A stretch of 54,653 nt of DNA from an uncultured bacterium (GTDB lineage Bacteria > Desulfobacterota > GWC2-55-46): assembly GCA_905339405.1 (NCBI GenBank), contig CAJPGC010000057.1, positions 1 to 54,653 on the forward strand, given 5' to 3'. Below are positions 6,907-17,006 of the stretch, piece by piece. The translations under genes and the position numbers were made by a program. The notes below the pieces were generated by a model. It ran no database searches. It was not told where the DNA came from and was given only the letters and a program-made list of their open reading frames with translations. Each line of letters begins with the position of its first letter. Within the stretch, counting starts at the first letter, position 1.

Positions 6907-9105
6907 ATGAGATTCGGGATCAGGGTCAAGCTCCTTATCTTCGCAGCCCTCGTCTGGGCTGTCATATTCGGCGTCTATAGCCTTTATATCTACCAGGAGA
7001 GGATAGCCCAGACCCAGAGGATGGCCCTCATGACCGCCGGGTTCCTCTCGAGGAAGACCGCGGCCGACAGGCAGTACTACAACTCCACCATAGTAAAGCG
7101 GGCGCTCGAGTCCGGCCTCACCGTCTCCAGCTCATACCAGCACAAAGACCGCTCTATCCCCGTACATACGACCTTCCTTAAAGAGGCGGGGCAGACCCTC
7201 GGGGTCGAGGGCAGCCTCCAGATGGAGCTCGTGAGCCTCACCCCCATAAACCCGGCCAACGCGCCTCGGGACGAATTTCAGCGAAGGGCCATCGAGCGGT
7301 TCGTGAAGGGGGCTGACACCAGCTCCCACAGCTTCGGGGACTATGCCGGCAAGGAATCTCTCAGGTACATGATCCCCGACATAGCGACCTCCCAGACCTG
7401 CGTCGACTGTCATAACGCGCAGGCGGCAAGCCCCAGGAAGGATTACCGGATAGGCGACGTCCTTGGCGGGCTCGAGATAGTCCTGCCGATAGAGAGCGAG
7501 ATGGCCGCCGCCATGGACGACATCTGGCGCTCCATAGCCTACGGCTTCATAGTCGTCCTGGCGATGGGCCTGGCGGGGCTCGCGTTTATAAGGAAGGTCG
7601 TCACCTCCCCGATATTAGGACTTGTCGAAACCACCAGGCAGCTCGCCTCCGGCGACCTTACCGCCAACGCGGGCCTCATATCCAACGACGAAGTCGGAGA
7701 TCTCGGGCAGCAGACCAACGCGGTTGCGAGAAACCTCCACAGGATGATAGAGGACATAAGGCGCACCTCCGACGAGGCCGCCAGCGTGTCGGCCAGGGTG
7801 AGGGAGATGAGCAGGACGGTGCTCGACGGCTCGAGCAGGCAGGGCAACTCGCTCGACTCCATCGGCTCCACGATGGAAGGCCTCAACGCCTCGATATCCG
7901 GAATTGCCAGCTACACCGAGATGCTGGCGCGCTCGCTTGAGCGCGGCTCCTCGTCCGTCCAGGAGCTCGGGACGAGCATAAAGGAGGTCGTCGGCAGCAT
8001 GGAGGCCCTTTCCATGAGCGTAGACGACACCGCCGCCTCGACCCGCGACATGACCTTCTCCATCAGGGAGATATCCGAGAACATCGAGAGCCTCTCCTCT
8101 GCCGCAACCCAGGTCTCCTCGTCAATCATGCAGATAAACGCGAGGATAAAAGAGGTCGAGTCGAACGCGGCCGAGGCCTCCAGGTTTGCCGAGGACGTCA
8201 TCAGGGACGCCCGCGCCGGCATGGAAACCGTCGAGTCCACGATAGGCGGAATAGTCAAGACCAAGGAGATAACCCGCGAGTCCACGATAATCATCAACAG
8301 CCTCTCGGAAAAGATTAAAGAAATAGGAAAAATACTCGATGTAATACAGGAGGTCGCTGAAGAGACCAACCTGCTGGCCTTGAACGCCGCCATCATAGCG
8401 GCCCAGTCGGGCGACCACGGCAAGAGTTTCTCGGTCGTCTCCAACGAGATAAAAGACCTCGCCGAGAGGACCTCGACTTCGGCGAAGGAAGTCTCCGAGA
8501 TAATCGACGCGGTAGAGATAGAATCGGACAGGGCCGTGAAGGCCATGGAGCGCGGCTTCACGAGCGTCGAGGAGGGAGTGAGGCTCTCGATGGAAGCCGG
8601 TGAGAGCCTCAAGAAGATACTCTCCAGCGCGCAGAGGTCTACCACAAGCGTGCGCGGGATAGCCGACGCCTCACAGGTGCAGGCGAGGGAAGCGAGGATG
8701 CTCGCAGAGAATACCGCCAAGGTCGCGGAGATGGCCAGGAGGATAGCTAACGCCACGCAGGAGCAGGCAAGGGGCTCCGAGCTCATCAACAAGGCCTCCG
8801 AGCGCATGGCCGAGATAGCCTACAGGGTGGGCGCCTCCACCAGGACGCAGGCCGACTCGAACAGGCAGATAACTTCGACCATAGATGACGTCAACAGGAT
8901 GGTCGCGTATGTAAACGACGTCATCAGGGAGCAGAGCAGGAACACCGCCAGGGTTTTGGAAGCCCTCGACGCGGTAAGAAAGGTCTCCGTCGAGAATATA
9001 GAGAAGGCCGTGCTGGCCGACCACGCGGTCGAAGAGCTCTCCAGGCTCGACCGGGACCTCACCGACGGGGTCAAGAAGTTCAAGCTCAGGAAAAACCAGT
9101 CATAA
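6907..9105 (+). CDS. Methyl-accepting chemotaxis protein with haem-binding Tll0287-like (DUF3365) sensor
   Basis: A 732-aa chemoreceptor. Helix 1 is at about residues 7-28, then a periplasmic Tll0287-like sensor that ends with C165-VDC-H169, a c-type haem motif. Helix 2 lies at about 207-227, followed by a HAMP domain (about 228-285) and a long coiled-coil signalling domain. The hairpin tip reads ETNLLALNAAIIAAQSGD, where the usual E and R of the EAARAGE motif are I and Q. Such a haem sensor could respond to redox state, oxygen or NO. No CheA or CheW gene lies in the window, so it acts on proteins encoded elsewhere. Confidence 0.9.
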   Translation: MRFGIRVKLLIFAALVWAVIFGVYSLYIYQERIAQTQRMALMTAGFLSRKTAADRQYYNSTIVKRALESGLTVSSSYQHKDRSIPVHTTFLKEAGQTLGVEGSLQMELVSLTPINPANAPRDEFQRRAIERFVKGADTSSHSFGDYAGKESLRYMIPDIATSQTCVDCHNAQAASPRKDYRIGDVLGGLEIVLPIESEMAAAMDDIWRSIAYGFIVVLAMGLAGLAFIRKVVTSPILGLVETTRQLASGDLTANAGLISNDEVGDLGQQTNAVARNLHRMIEDIRRTSDEAASVSARVREMSRTVLDGSSRQGNSLDSIGSTMEGLNASISGIASYTEMLARSLERGSSSVQELGTSIKEVVGSMEALSMSVDDTAASTRDMTFSIREISENIESLSSAATQVSSSIMQINARIKEVESNAAEASRFAEDVIRDARAGMETVESTIGGIVKTKEITRESTIIINSLSEKIKEIGKILDVIQEVAEETNLLALNAAIIAAQSGDHGKSFSVVSNEIKDLAERTSTSAKEVSEIIDAVEIESDRAVKAMERGFTSVEEGVRLSMEAGESLKKILSSAQRSTTSVRGIADASQVQAREARMLAENTAKVAEMARRIANATQEQARGSELINKASERMAEIAYRVGASTRTQADSNRQITSTIDDVNRMVAYVNDVIREQSRNTARVLEALDAVRKVSVENIEKAVLADHAVEELSRLDRDLTDGVKKFKLRKNQS

Positions 9106-9137
9106 CGGCTTTATTCGGCCGTAAATCATGATTTTTT
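9104..9137 (+). terminator. Possible weak terminator after the chemoreceptor gene
   Basis: A 5-bp stem ACGGC/GCCGT (9104-9108, 9118-9122) followed by AAATCATGATTTTTT. The T tract is good but the stem is short. Confidence 0.35.
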
Positions 9138-9213
9138 GCTCTGTAAACTCTCATTTTAGCGTCTCAAACCCGGAAATGCGCCCCTTTAGGCGGCGGTCTT
9201 ATCCTGAAAAATG

Positions 9214-9242
9214 TTGCAAGGGGGCATTGAATACCTTATAAT
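9214..9242 (+). promoter_or_regulatory. Sigma-70-type promoter upstream of tRNA-Leu and tig
   Basis: TTGCAA at 9214-9219 and a perfect TATAAT at 9237-9242 with a 17-nt spacer. It is about 170 nt upstream of tRNA-Leu; the stretch 9250-9410 between them shows no gene. Confidence 0.6.
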
Positions 9243-9414
9243 ACTTAAAGCTTTTGTGCGGATTTCCCGCTGGTTAGCAGCTAAAAAGACCTCTTCCTAA
9301 GCCGGCACTGTCTTCATCAGGCCCCGCCACTTCACATCTGTAAGGCGGAATTCGTCGCAATCATAAATCACGGGATAATCCCCTTTTATTGCGGCCCATG
9401 GAAGGGGTCATCCT

Positions 9415-9496
9415 GCGAGAGTGGCGGAATGGCAGACGCGCCAGACTTAGGATCTGGTGGGCAACCGTGGGGGTTCAACTCCCCCCTCTCGCACCA
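9415..9496 (+). tRNA. tRNA-Leu (anticodon TAG)
   Basis: The 7-bp acceptor stem GCGAGAG / CTCTCGC closes the molecule and the CCA end is encoded (9494-9496). The anticodon stem CCAGA/TCTGG presents the loop CTTAGGA, giving anticodon TAG, which reads CUA-type leucine codons. An extended variable arm fits a type II tRNA. It may be co-transcribed with tig, 46 nt downstream. Confidence 0.95.
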
Positions 9497-9542
9497 GCTT
9501 TAAGCCTATAAGGACATTCATTTCATATAAAGGGAAGGGACA

Positions 9543-10820
9543 ATGCAGAACATCAGAGTACAAGTAGAAGATCTTACCCCTGTAAAGAAAAAGCTGGATA
9601 TCTCGGTTCCTGCCGAGGCCGTAAAAAGCGAGTTCAAGGCCGCCTACCAGAACATCAGGGCGACCGCTTCCATAGCAGGGTTCAGGAAGGGCGCCGCCCC
9701 GATGAACATCCTGAAGGCGAGGTTCGGCGGACACGTCCAGGAGGACGTGACCAAGAGGCTCATCGAGGCGAGCTACGCGACCGCCTTGAGCGAAAAGCAG
9801 CTCATGCCGGTCGAGGCCCCTCAGGTCGATCTCAAGGGTTCCGAGCTCACCGAAGACAGTGATTTCAACTATATCGTGACCGTCGAGGTTCAGCCCAACG
9901 TGGCCGTTGACGGCTATCGCGGGATGGAACTTAAGAAAGAGGACGTCGCCGTCACAGAAGAGGACGTCGACAAGGGCGTAGAGAACCTCAAGGAGGCCGC
10001 CGCCCAGTTCAAGGAAGTGGAAAGGCCCGCGGCGAACGGCGACCTCGTAGTGGTCGATTTCGAGGCCTTCATGAACGGCGAGCCCATAAAGAACGGCAAG
10101 GGCGAGGGCTATCCCTGCATAATCGGTGAGAAGTCTCTGCTGCCCGGCTTCGACGAGGCCCTGAAGGGCGCCTCGAAGGGCGAAGTGAAGGAAGTCGACA
10201 TCACCTTCCCCGAGAACTACAGCGAAGCCGCCCTGGCGGGCAAGCCCGGCAGGTTCAAGCTGAGCGTAAAGGCCGTGAAGGAAAAAGGCGTGCCCGAGGT
10301 CAACGAGTCGTTCGCCAAGGACATGGGCTGCGAGAGCCTCGAGGCCCTGAGGGCGAAGGTCAGGGAAGAGATCGAAAAGCACAAGACGAGCGAGACCAAG
10401 GAAAGACTGAAGAACGAGATACTCGACAAGCTCATAGCCGCCCACCCGTTCGACGTGCCGGATGCGCTCGTGAACAGGTACATGGGGGTCATCCTCAACA
10501 GGGTTATAGAGAACATGAGGGCTGGAATGACGGCTCCGGAGGACAGGGGCCTCAACATCGACCAGCTCAAGGAGAAGTACCGTCCGGCCGCGATCAGGTC
10601 GGTCAAGGAAGACATAATACTCGACACCATATCGGCGAAGGAAGCGGTCCAGGTGAGCCCGGCCGAGGTCGAGACATCTGTGAGGGGCATAGCCGCGCAG
10701 AGGGGCGTTTCCTACGAATCCCTCATGTCCAGGATACAGACCGAGGGCGCGATGGAAGTCATAAAGGACGGCCTAAAGCACGAGAAGGTTTTCGACATCA
10801 TAATAGAAGCTGGCAAGTAA
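9543..10820 (+). CDS. tig: Trigger factor, ribosome-associated chaperone and prolyl isomerase
   Basis: A 425-aa trigger factor that binds nascent chains at the ribosome exit. The ribosome-docking signature GFRKGAAP is at residues 46-53, an FKBP-type isomerase domain covers about 150-245, and the helical C-terminal arms follow. Length is normal for the family (about 430). GGGAAGGGA lies just before the ATG. It heads the quality-control run tig-clpP-clpX-lon, a classic arrangement in proteobacteria that links folding of new chains to ATP-dependent proteolysis. Confidence 0.96.
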   Translation: MQNIRVQVEDLTPVKKKLDISVPAEAVKSEFKAAYQNIRATASIAGFRKGAAPMNILKARFGGHVQEDVTKRLIEASYATALSEKQLMPVEAPQVDLKGSELTEDSDFNYIVTVEVQPNVAVDGYRGMELKKEDVAVTEEDVDKGVENLKEAAAQFKEVERPAANGDLVVVDFEAFMNGEPIKNGKGEGYPCIIGEKSLLPGFDEALKGASKGEVKEVDITFPENYSEAALAGKPGRFKLSVKAVKEKGVPEVNESFAKDMGCESLEALRAKVREEIEKHKTSETKERLKNEILDKLIAAHPFDVPDALVNRYMGVILNRVIENMRAGMTAPEDRGLNIDQLKEKYRPAAIRSVKEDIILDTISAKEAVQVSPAEVETSVRGIAAQRGVSYESLMSRIQTEGAMEVIKDGLKHEKVFDIIIEAGK

Positions 10821-10873
10821 CCTCATGAGCCCGGTGAGAAAACCCGGGCAAAAAAAGAGATCGGGGAGGGGAT

Positions 10874-11479
10874 ATGAATCTGGTCCCTATGGTAGTAGAG
10901 CAGACGGGAAGGGGAGAGAGGGCCTACGACATATATTCGAGGCTCCTGAAGGACAGGATCATCTTCCTCGGCAGCGCCGTTGACGACATGGTCGCCAACC
11001 TCATCGTCGCCCAGCTCCTTTTCCTCGAGTCGGAAGACCCGGAAAAGGACATACACCTTTACGTAAACTCGCCCGGAGGCCTCGTGACGGCCGGGCTGGC
11101 CATCTACGACACCATGCAGTACGTCAAGCCCGACGTCTCCACCATCTGCATAGGGCAGGCCGCCTCGATGGGCGCTCTCCTCCTGTGCGGCGGGGCCGCC
11201 GGAAAGAGGTACGCGCTGCCGAACTCGAGGATACTCATCCACCAGCCTCTGGGCGGCGCGCAGGGCCAGGCCACCGACATAGACATCCAGGCGAAGGAGA
11301 TCCTGAGGGTAAGGGAAGAGCTCACCGCCATACTCGCGAAACACTCTGGACAGTCGCTGGAGAAGCTCCACAGGGACACCGAAAGGGACTTCTTTATGAC
11401 TGGGCAGCAGGCAATGGAGTATGGTATAATTGACAAGGTCATAGAGAAGAGAGTAGCCACTGAAGCAAGGCCGAAATAG
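10874..11479 (+). CDS. clpP: ATP-dependent Clp protease proteolytic subunit
   Basis: A 201-aa serine peptidase that forms the tetradecameric ClpP barrel. The catalytic triad is S98 (GQAASMGA), H123 (ILIHQP) and D172, matching Escherichia coli S97, H122 and D171. GGGGAGGGGAT precedes the ATG. It is followed after 48 nt by clpX, its unfoldase partner, so both are probably made together. Confidence 0.97.
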   Translation: MNLVPMVVEQTGRGERAYDIYSRLLKDRIIFLGSAVDDMVANLIVAQLLFLESEDPEKDIHLYVNSPGGLVTAGLAIYDTMQYVKPDVSTICIGQAASMGALLLCGGAAGKRYALPNSRILIHQPLGGAQGQATDIDIQAKEILRVREELTAILAKHSGQSLEKLHRDTERDFFMTGQQAMEYGIIDKVIEKRVATEARPK

Positions 11480-11527
11480 CGAAATAATTCAATAGGTTCT
11501 GGCCTCAAGGAAGGGTTGGAGGAAAAG

Positions 11528-12778
11528 ATGTCGATAAACAAGAAGGGCGGAAGTTACCTGACTTGCTCGTTCTGCAGCAAAGGCCAGGACGAGGTGAGAA
11601 AGCTAGTCGCCGGTCCCATGGTATACATATGCGACGAGTGCATCGAGCTCTGCAATGACATTATCGCTGAAGAGTACGAGAAAGAGGAGTTCAAGAAGCG
11701 GGAGCACACCATACCCAAGCCCGCCGAGATAAAGAAGATCCTCGACGAGTACGTCATAGGCCAGGACCACGCCAAGAAGGTGCTCTCGGTCGCGGTCCAC
11801 AACCACTACAAGAGGATAGAGTCGAAAATCGCCCTCGGCAACGTCGAGCTGCAGAAGTCGAACATCCTGCTGGTCGGCCCGACCGGCTCGGGCAAGACCC
11901 TTCTCGCGCAGACGCTCGCGAAGATACTGAACGTGCCCTTCACCATAGCCGACGCTACCACTTTGACGGAGGCCGGCTACGTAGGCGAGGACGTCGAGAA
12001 CATAATCCTCTCCCTCCTGCAGAACGCCGAGTACGACATCGAGCGCTGCCAGAAGGGCATAGTCTACATCGACGAGATAGACAAGATATCGAGGAAGTCC
12101 GACAGCCCGTCCATAACAAGGGACGTTTCCGGCGAGGGAGTCCAGCAGGCGCTCCTCAAGATAATCGAGGGCACCGTGGCGAACGTGCCGCCCAAGGGCG
12201 GCAGGAAGCACCCCCAGCAGGAGTTTTTGCAGGTGGACACGACAAACATCCTCTTTATCTGCGGCGGAGCCTTCTCCGGCCTCGATTCCATCGTGGCGCA
12301 GAGGATAGGCAAGAGGGCCGTCGGCTTCAACGTGGACGACAAGAAGCAGGTCGAGCAGAACTACTCCAAGCTCATGCACTCCGTTGAGCCGGGCGACTTC
12401 CTGAGGTACGGCCTCATCCCCGAGTTCATGGGACGCCTGCCGGTCATCGCCACGCTCGAGGAGCTGAGCGAGCAGGACCTCGTGAAGATCCTGATGGAGC
12501 CGAGGAACGCCATAATAAAGCAGTACCAGAAGCTCTTTGAGTTCGAGAACGTGAAGCTCAAGTTCACGGACGGCGCGCTTTCGGCCGTCGCCAGGGAGTC
12601 CATGAGGAGAAAGGCCGGGGCCAGGGGCCTGCGCGCCATCCTCGAGAACGTGATGCTCGAGACGATGTACGAGCTCCCGTCCCAGACGAACATCAAAGAG
12701 TGCATCATAAACGAGGACGTCATCACCGAGAGCGCGAAGCCCATTATCGTCTACGGCAACAGGGCCGAGACTGCCTGA
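11528..12778 (+). CDS. clpX: ATP-dependent Clp protease ATP-binding subunit
   Basis: A 416-aa AAA+ unfoldase. The N-terminal zinc-binding domain shows C13/C16 and C35/C38. The Walker A motif GPTGSGKT lies near residues 116-123 and the Walker B region VYIDEIDKI near 180. The IGF-type loop that docks onto ClpP reads [11 protein letters not shown] here, so verify the loop by alignment. I use ATG 11528, which has GGAGG at 11518-11522; a TTG in frame at 11516 lacks support. Confidence 0.96.
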   Translation: MSINKKGGSYLTCSFCSKGQDEVRKLVAGPMVYICDECIELCNDIIAEEYEKEEFKKREHTIPKPAEIKKILDEYVIGQDHAKKVLSVAVHNHYKRIESKIALGNVELQKSNILLVGPTGSGKTLLAQTLAKILNVPFTIADATTLTEAGYVGEDVENIILSLLQNAEYDIERCQKGIVYIDEIDKISRKSDSPSITRDVSGEGVQQALLKIIEGTVANVPPKGGRKHPQQEFLQVDTTNILFICGGAFSGLDSIVAQRIGKRAVGFNVDDKKQVEQNYSKLMHSVEPGDFLRYGLIPEFMGRLPVIATLEELSEQDLVKILMEPRNAIIKQYQKLFEFENVKLKFTDGALSAVARESMRRKAGARGLRAILENVMLETMYELPSQTNIKECIINEDVITESAKPIIVYGNRAETA

Positions 12779-12857
12779 GTCCAGCCTTTCGGATGGATCC
12801 CGGTATTATAGGCCGTGTTTGGTTAAGAAGCGCCGGTTCAGGGAACGGGTGGACAAG

Positions 12858-15305
12858 ATGCTGTCCTTTTTCAAAGGGGGAAGAGAGTTGAAGAAAGACA
12901 AAATGATAATCCCGCTCATACCGTTAAGAGATATAATCATTTTCCCGTACATGGTAGTCCCGCTTTTCGTGGGCAGGGAGAAGTCCATAAAGGCCCTCGA
13001 GAACGCCATGGCGGCCGACAAGTCCATCCTGCTCGCGGCCCAGAAGAAGGCCAAGACTGAAGAGCCGGGCCCGGACGACATCTACGACATCGGCACGCTC
13101 GGCACCATCCTCCAGCTCCTGCGCCTGCCCGACGGCACCGTAAAGGTCCTCGTCGAAGGCAAGCGGAGGGCAAGGATAAAGGAGTTCGTCTCCGAGGACG
13201 AGTGCTTCATGGTCGCCGTCGAGGAAGTGGACGAGCCGGTTGACGAGGCTGTCGAGGCCGAGGCGCTCGTGCGCTCCGCCGTCAAGTCCTTCGAGACTTA
13301 CGTCAAGTTCAACAAGAGGGTCCCGCCCGAGATGATAATGAGCGTCTCCTCCATCGAGGACCCGGGCAGGCTCGCAGATACCATCTCCGCGCACCTCACC
13401 ATAAAGATAGAAGACAAGCAGGCGCTCCTCGCGCTCTCCAGCCCGTCCAAGAGGCTCGAGAGGCTCTACTCCATAATGGAGAGCGAGATAGAGATACTCG
13501 AGGTCGAGCAGAAGATACGCCAGAGGGTCAAGCGCCAGATGGAAAAGACCCAGAAGGAGTACTACCTCTCCGAGCAGATGAAGGCCATCCAGAAGGAACT
13601 CGGCGAGAAGGACGACTTCAAGAGCGAATTGCAGGAGTTCGAGGACAAGCTCAAGACCAAGAAGATGTCCAAGGAGGCCACGAAGAAGGCCAAGCAGGAG
13701 ATAAAGAAGCTCCGTCTCATGTCTCCAATGTCCGCCGAGGCGACGGTCTCCAGGAACTTCATAGACTGGCTCCTGTCGCTTCCCTGGGACGCCGTGACCG
13801 AGGAGAAAAAGGACATAGAAGAGGCAGAAAAGGTCCTCGACGAAGACCACTACGGCCTCAAGACAGTGAAAGAGAGGATAATCGAGTACCTCGCCGTAAG
13901 GGGCCTCGTCGAAGAGATGAAGGGGCCGATACTGTGCCTTGTCGGTCCTCCCGGCGTGGGCAAGACCTCTCTTGCGAAGTCCATCGCCAGGGCTACCGGG
14001 CGTAACTTCGTCAGGCTCTCGCTCGGCGGCGTCAAGGACGAGGCCGAGATAAGGGGCCACAGGAGGACGTACATAGGCTCTATGCCCGGCAAGATAGTCC
14101 AGTCGTTGAAGAAGGCGGGCTCCAACAACCCGGTCTTCCTCCTCGACGAGGTTGACAAGATGAGTCACGACTTCAGGGGAGACCCGGCCTCGGCCCTTCT
14201 CGAGGTCCTGGACCCGGAGCAGAACCATACTTTCAACGACCATTATCTGGACTGCGATTACGACCTGTCCAACATAATGTTCATCACCACGGCCAACTCG
14301 ATACAGGGGATACCCTATCCGCTCCTCGACAGGATGGAGCTCATAAGGATACCCGGCTACACGGAACTTGAAAAGCTCCACATCATCGAGAGGTTCCTGC
14401 TGCCCAAGCAGCTCAAGATGCACGGCCTTACAGAGGCGAACCTCGAGGTCGGAAAGCCCGCGCTCCTGATGGTAATAAGGCGGTACACGAAGGAAGCTGG
14501 CGTAAGGAACCTCGAGCGTCAGGTCGCGACCATCTGCAGGAAGGCCGCCAAGGACATACTGAAGAAGGGCAGGGAGACGAAGGTTGTCGTCACCATGAAG
14601 TCCATGCCCAAGTATCTCGGCGTGCCGCAGTACAGGTACGGCACCGTCGAAGCGAACAACGAGATAGGCGTTGCGACCGGGCTTGCCTGGACGGAAGTCG
14701 GCGGAGAGCTCCTGGCGATAGAGGTCGCGCTCGTGCCCGGCAGGGGCAAGCTCATCATCACCGGAAAGCTCGGCGAAGTCATGCAGGAGTCGGCGCAGGC
14801 TGCCATGACCTACATCAGGAGCCGCGCGACCGAGCTCGGTCTTGAAAAAGACTTCTACCAGAAGTTCGACATACACATACACGTGCCTGAGGGCGCAATC
14901 CCGAAGGACGGCCCTTCCGCCGGTATAACGATGGGCACTGCCATAGCTTCGGCACTCACCAAGATAGCCGTGAGAAAAGACGTGGCAATGACCGGAGAGA
15001 TAACGCTTCGCGGCAAGGTCCTGCCAATAGGCGGCCTCAAGGAGAAGCTCCTGGCGGCCCACAGGGCCGGCATACCGACCGTGCTGGTGCCCAAGGAGAA
15101 CGAGAAGGACCTGAAGGACATACCGGCCCAGATACTGAAGAAGGTCAAGACCGTCCTCGTGGAGCACATGGACGAGGTGCTCATTAACGCCCTCGAAGTG
15201 AAGTCCAGGGAAGAGATCTTCAAGGCAAGGCCCGAGGAGAAAGCGGTAGTAGCTGCCCCTCCGGCCCCGCCCGCGCAGGTCGCCGAAGACCTCTTGAGGC
15301 ACTGA
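12858..15305 (+). CDS. lon: ATP-dependent protease La
   Basis: An 815-aa Lon protease. The N-terminal substrate domain ([19 protein letters not shown]) is followed by coiled coil, an AAA+ module with Walker A GPPGVGKT and Walker [10 protein letters not shown], and the serine-lysine protease domain with S687 (PKDGPSAG) and K730 (43 residues apart, as in E. coli S679/K722). The start is uncertain: TTG 12819, ATG 12858, TTG 12888 and ATG 12903 are all in frame. ATG 12858 is chosen as typical of the family; TTG 12888 has the best purine-rich site upstream. It ends the quality-control run. Confidence 0.96.
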   Translation: MLSFFKGGRELKKDKMIIPLIPLRDIIIFPYMVVPLFVGREKSIKALENAMAADKSILLAAQKKAKTEEPGPDDIYDIGTLGTILQLLRLPDGTVKVLVEGKRRARIKEFVSEDECFMVAVEEVDEPVDEAVEAEALVRSAVKSFETYVKFNKRVPPEMIMSVSSIEDPGRLADTISAHLTIKIEDKQALLALSSPSKRLERLYSIMESEIEILEVEQKIRQRVKRQMEKTQKEYYLSEQMKAIQKELGEKDDFKSELQEFEDKLKTKKMSKEATKKAKQEIKKLRLMSPMSAEATVSRNFIDWLLSLPWDAVTEEKKDIEEAEKVLDEDHYGLKTVKERIIEYLAVRGLVEEMKGPILCLVGPPGVGKTSLAKSIARATGRNFVRLSLGGVKDEAEIRGHRRTYIGSMPGKIVQSLKKAGSNNPVFLLDEVDKMSHDFRGDPASALLEVLDPEQNHTFNDHYLDCDYDLSNIMFITTANSIQGIPYPLLDRMELIRIPGYTELEKLHIIERFLLPKQLKMHGLTEANLEVGKPALLMVIRRYTKEAGVRNLERQVATICRKAAKDILKKGRETKVVVTMKSMPKYLGVPQYRYGTVEANNEIGVATGLAWTEVGGELLAIEVALVPGRGKLIITGKLGEVMQESAQAAMTYIRSRATELGLEKDFYQKFDIHIHVPEGAIPKDGPSAGITMGTAIASALTKIAVRKDVAMTGEITLRGKVLPIGGLKEKLLAAHRAGIPTVLVPKENEKDLKDIPAQILKKVKTVLVEHMDEVLINALEVKSREEIFKARPEEKAVVAAPPAPPAQVAEDLLRH

Positions 15306-15318
15306 CCACTCAAATCCC

Positions 15319-15347
15319 TTGACATACGAAGACAGAACTGGTAAATA
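15319..15347 (+). promoter_or_regulatory. Promoter of the tRNA-Val/tRNA-Asp unit
   Basis: Perfect -35 TTGACA (15319-15324), 17-nt spacer and a modest -10 TAAATA (15342-15347). A small GC-rich hairpin follows near 15358-15374, before tRNA-Val. Confidence 0.55.
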
Positions 15348-15394
15348 ATAAAGCTCCCCGCCGGAAAACGGCGGTGAGTGAAGTTCGCTCCAAC

Positions 15395-15470
15395 GGGCGG
15401 GTAGCTCAGTTGGTAGAGCACTGCCCTTACAAGGCAGGGGTCACAGGTTCGAGCCCTGTTCCGCCTACCA
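15395..15470 (+). tRNA. tRNA-Val (anticodon TAC)
   Basis: Acceptor GGGCGGG pairs with TCCGCCT, using G-U pairs at both ends; the D arm TAGCTCAGTTGGTAGAGCA and T loop TTCGAGC are standard and CCA is encoded. The loop CTTACAA gives anticodon TAC (valine). Confidence 0.95.
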
Positions 15471-15488
15471 AGAAATACTACTTACAAC

Positions 15489-15565
15489 GGGGCCGTAGTT
15501 AAGTCGGTTATAACGCTGGCCTGTCAAGCCAGAGGGCGCGGGTTCGAGTCCCGTCGGCCCCGCCA
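15489..15565 (+). tRNA. tRNA-Asp (anticodon GTC)
   Basis: Acceptor GGGGCCG pairs with CGGCCCC, CCA is encoded, and the anticodon stem CTGGC/GCCAG carries the loop CTGTCAA, anticodon GTC (aspartate). It lies 18 nt after tRNA-Val, in one transcript. Confidence 0.95.
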
Positions 15566-15570
15566 GACAT

Positions 15571-15606
15571 AAAAAGGCCGGATTCTTAAAAGAATCCGGC
15601 CTTTTT
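15571..15606. terminator. Bidirectional terminator between tRNA-Asp and the PLP enzyme gene
   Basis: A symmetrical A5-stem-T5 structure: GCCGGATTCTT pairs with AAGAATCCGGC around a 2-nt loop. It can end both the + strand tRNA transcript and the - strand gene that stops at 15622. Confidence 0.9.
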
Positions 15607-15621
15607 AATTTCCTCTTTTTT

Positions 15622-16794
15622 TCAAACCCCCCTGAACGTCTCTCCTATCCTTCTCACCGCCTCTTCCACGGTCGTCCTCGGGCAGGCCAGGTTCATCCGG
15701 TAGAAGCCTTCCCCGCCGGGGCCGAAGATGCGTCCCGGCGTCATCGCAACGCGGGCCTTTGTAAGGAGCATCTCTTCGACATTGGAATCGGCCAGGCCGA
15801 AGCAATTGAAGTCGAGCCAGCCCAGGTAGGTCCCTTCCATCTCGGCGGTTTTCACGGCGGGAAGCGTTTCCTTCAAATACTTCCTCAGCGTGGTGTAGTT
15901 TTCGTAAAGGTAGGGCACGAGCTCTTCCACCCACTTCTCGCCGTTCGCGTAGGCGGCCTCAGAAGCCGCGAGCCCCATGATATTGGGCCTCGTTATCCCG
16001 GCCTTTGAAAGGGCGAGGTCGAACCTCTCGAAAAGCTCCCTGTCCGGGATGATTATGTTCGCGACGTGCAGCTCTGCGACGTTGAAGGTCTTTGACGGCG
16101 AGGTGCAGGTCAGGGTAATCTTCGCGGCCTTGTCAGATACGCTTGCAGTAGGGATGTGCCTGAAGCCGGGCATAATGAGGTCTGCGTGTATCTCGTCGGA
16201 GACTATGAGTACGCCCCTGTCAAAGCAGAGGTCTACAAGGGCCTTTAATTCCTCTTGAGACCAGACCCTTCCGACCGGGTTGTGCGGGCTCGCCAGTATC
16301 ATCATTTTGGTGCGGCTGTCGATGAGGGATTCAAGCCCTTCGAGGTCCATGCCGTAGCGTCCGCCCTCGTGTCTCAAGGGGTTGTTGACGACTACCCGTC
16401 CGTTGTTCGCAATAGCCGCCCTGAACGGGTGGTAGACGGGCGGCTGTATGACGACTTTGTCGCCGGGCGAGGTGAAGGCCTGCACGCAGAAGTTCAAGGC
16501 CGGGATGACCCCGGGGGAGAACCTTATCCACTCCCGCTTCACTTCCCAGCCGAACCTTTTCATGAGCCATCTTTCAAGAGAATCGTAATAGCTCCCAGGC
16601 ACGACCGTGTAGCCGAAAATACCGTGGCTGACCCTGTTAAAGAGGGCGTCGGTTATGAAGGACGGCGCCTTGAAGTCCATGTCGGCTATGGACATGGGTA
16701 TCATGCCGTCGACCTCGCCCTTCATGTCGAAGTGGTCCCACTTGACCGAGTGGGTGCCGTTCCTGTCGATCAAACTGTTGAAATCGAACTTCAT
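15622..16794 (-). CDS. MalY/PatB-type PLP-dependent C-S lyase or aminotransferase
   Basis: A 390-aa fold-type I PLP enzyme of the MalY/PatB family (cystathionine beta-lyase-like), which cleaves cystathionine or cysteine conjugates to a thiol, pyruvate and ammonia. The N-terminal MKFDFNSLIDRNGTHSVKWD segment and IADMDF motif are typical. The PLP lysine lies in TSPSKTFN and the cofactor-binding Asp in VSDEIHADL. Start is the second of two adjacent ATGs, with GAAGGAGAG 5 nt before it; a longer frame up to 16902 adds no family sequence. It is the only - strand gene between 1 and 34 kb. The exact substrate cannot be read from the sequence. Confidence 0.88.
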   Translation of the reverse strand: MKFDFNSLIDRNGTHSVKWDHFDMKGEVDGMIPMSIADMDFKAPSFITDALFNRVSHGIFGYTVVPGSYYDSLERWLMKRFGWEVKREWIRFSPGVIPALNFCVQAFTSPGDKVVIQPPVYHPFRAAIANNGRVVVNNPLRHEGGRYGMDLEGLESLIDSRTKMMILASPHNPVGRVWSQEELKALVDLCFDRGVLIVSDEIHADLIMPGFRHIPTASVSDKAAKITLTCTSPSKTFNVAELHVANIIIPDRELFERFDLALSKAGITRPNIMGLAASEAAYANGEKWVEELVPYLYENYTTLRKYLKETLPAVKTAEMEGTYLGWLDFNCFGLADSNVEEMLLTKARVAMTPGRIFGPGGEGFYRMNLACPRTTVEEAVRRIGETFRGV

Positions 16795-16895
16795 CATCTC
16801 TCCTTCGCGTTCTCTACGCGGGATTATATCCGGTAAGGGGCTGGAATGGAAAAGAAAACTTGTGCCCGGAACGGGTGTCCCTGACGCATAAACCC

Positions 16896-16924
16896 TTGAC
16901 ATGCCCTTTGTCAGCTGGGATAAT
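16896..16924 (+). promoter_or_regulatory. Promoter of the ftsEX-envC operon
   Basis: TTGACA at 16896-16901 and GATAAT at 16919-16924 with a 17-nt spacer, 83 nt before ftsE. It is a close sigma-70 match. Confidence 0.65.
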
Positions 16925-17006
16925 GGTTGCGCTTTATTCCGCGGCGCAACTGGTTGAAAATCAAAGCTAATCTAATAAGTTCTTCCCTTTTGGAGATGCC
17001 TTTCAA

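Noticed and set aside
10829-10857. Terminator between tig and clpP
   Set aside because: The CCCGG/CCGGG hairpin is followed by A residues, not T, on the + strand; at most an RNA-stabilising hairpin.
12924-15302. A 792-codon open frame antisense to lon
   Set aside because: Long antisense frames are expected here from strong codon bias in a GC-rich genome; its protein shows only shadow composition. The same applies to long antisense frames over ctpA, hslU and the kinase at 44171.
15395-15565. tRNA pair as an integration site
   Set aside because: No integrase, no duplicated tRNA 3' end and no mobile genes follow; a plain terminator and a metabolic gene do.
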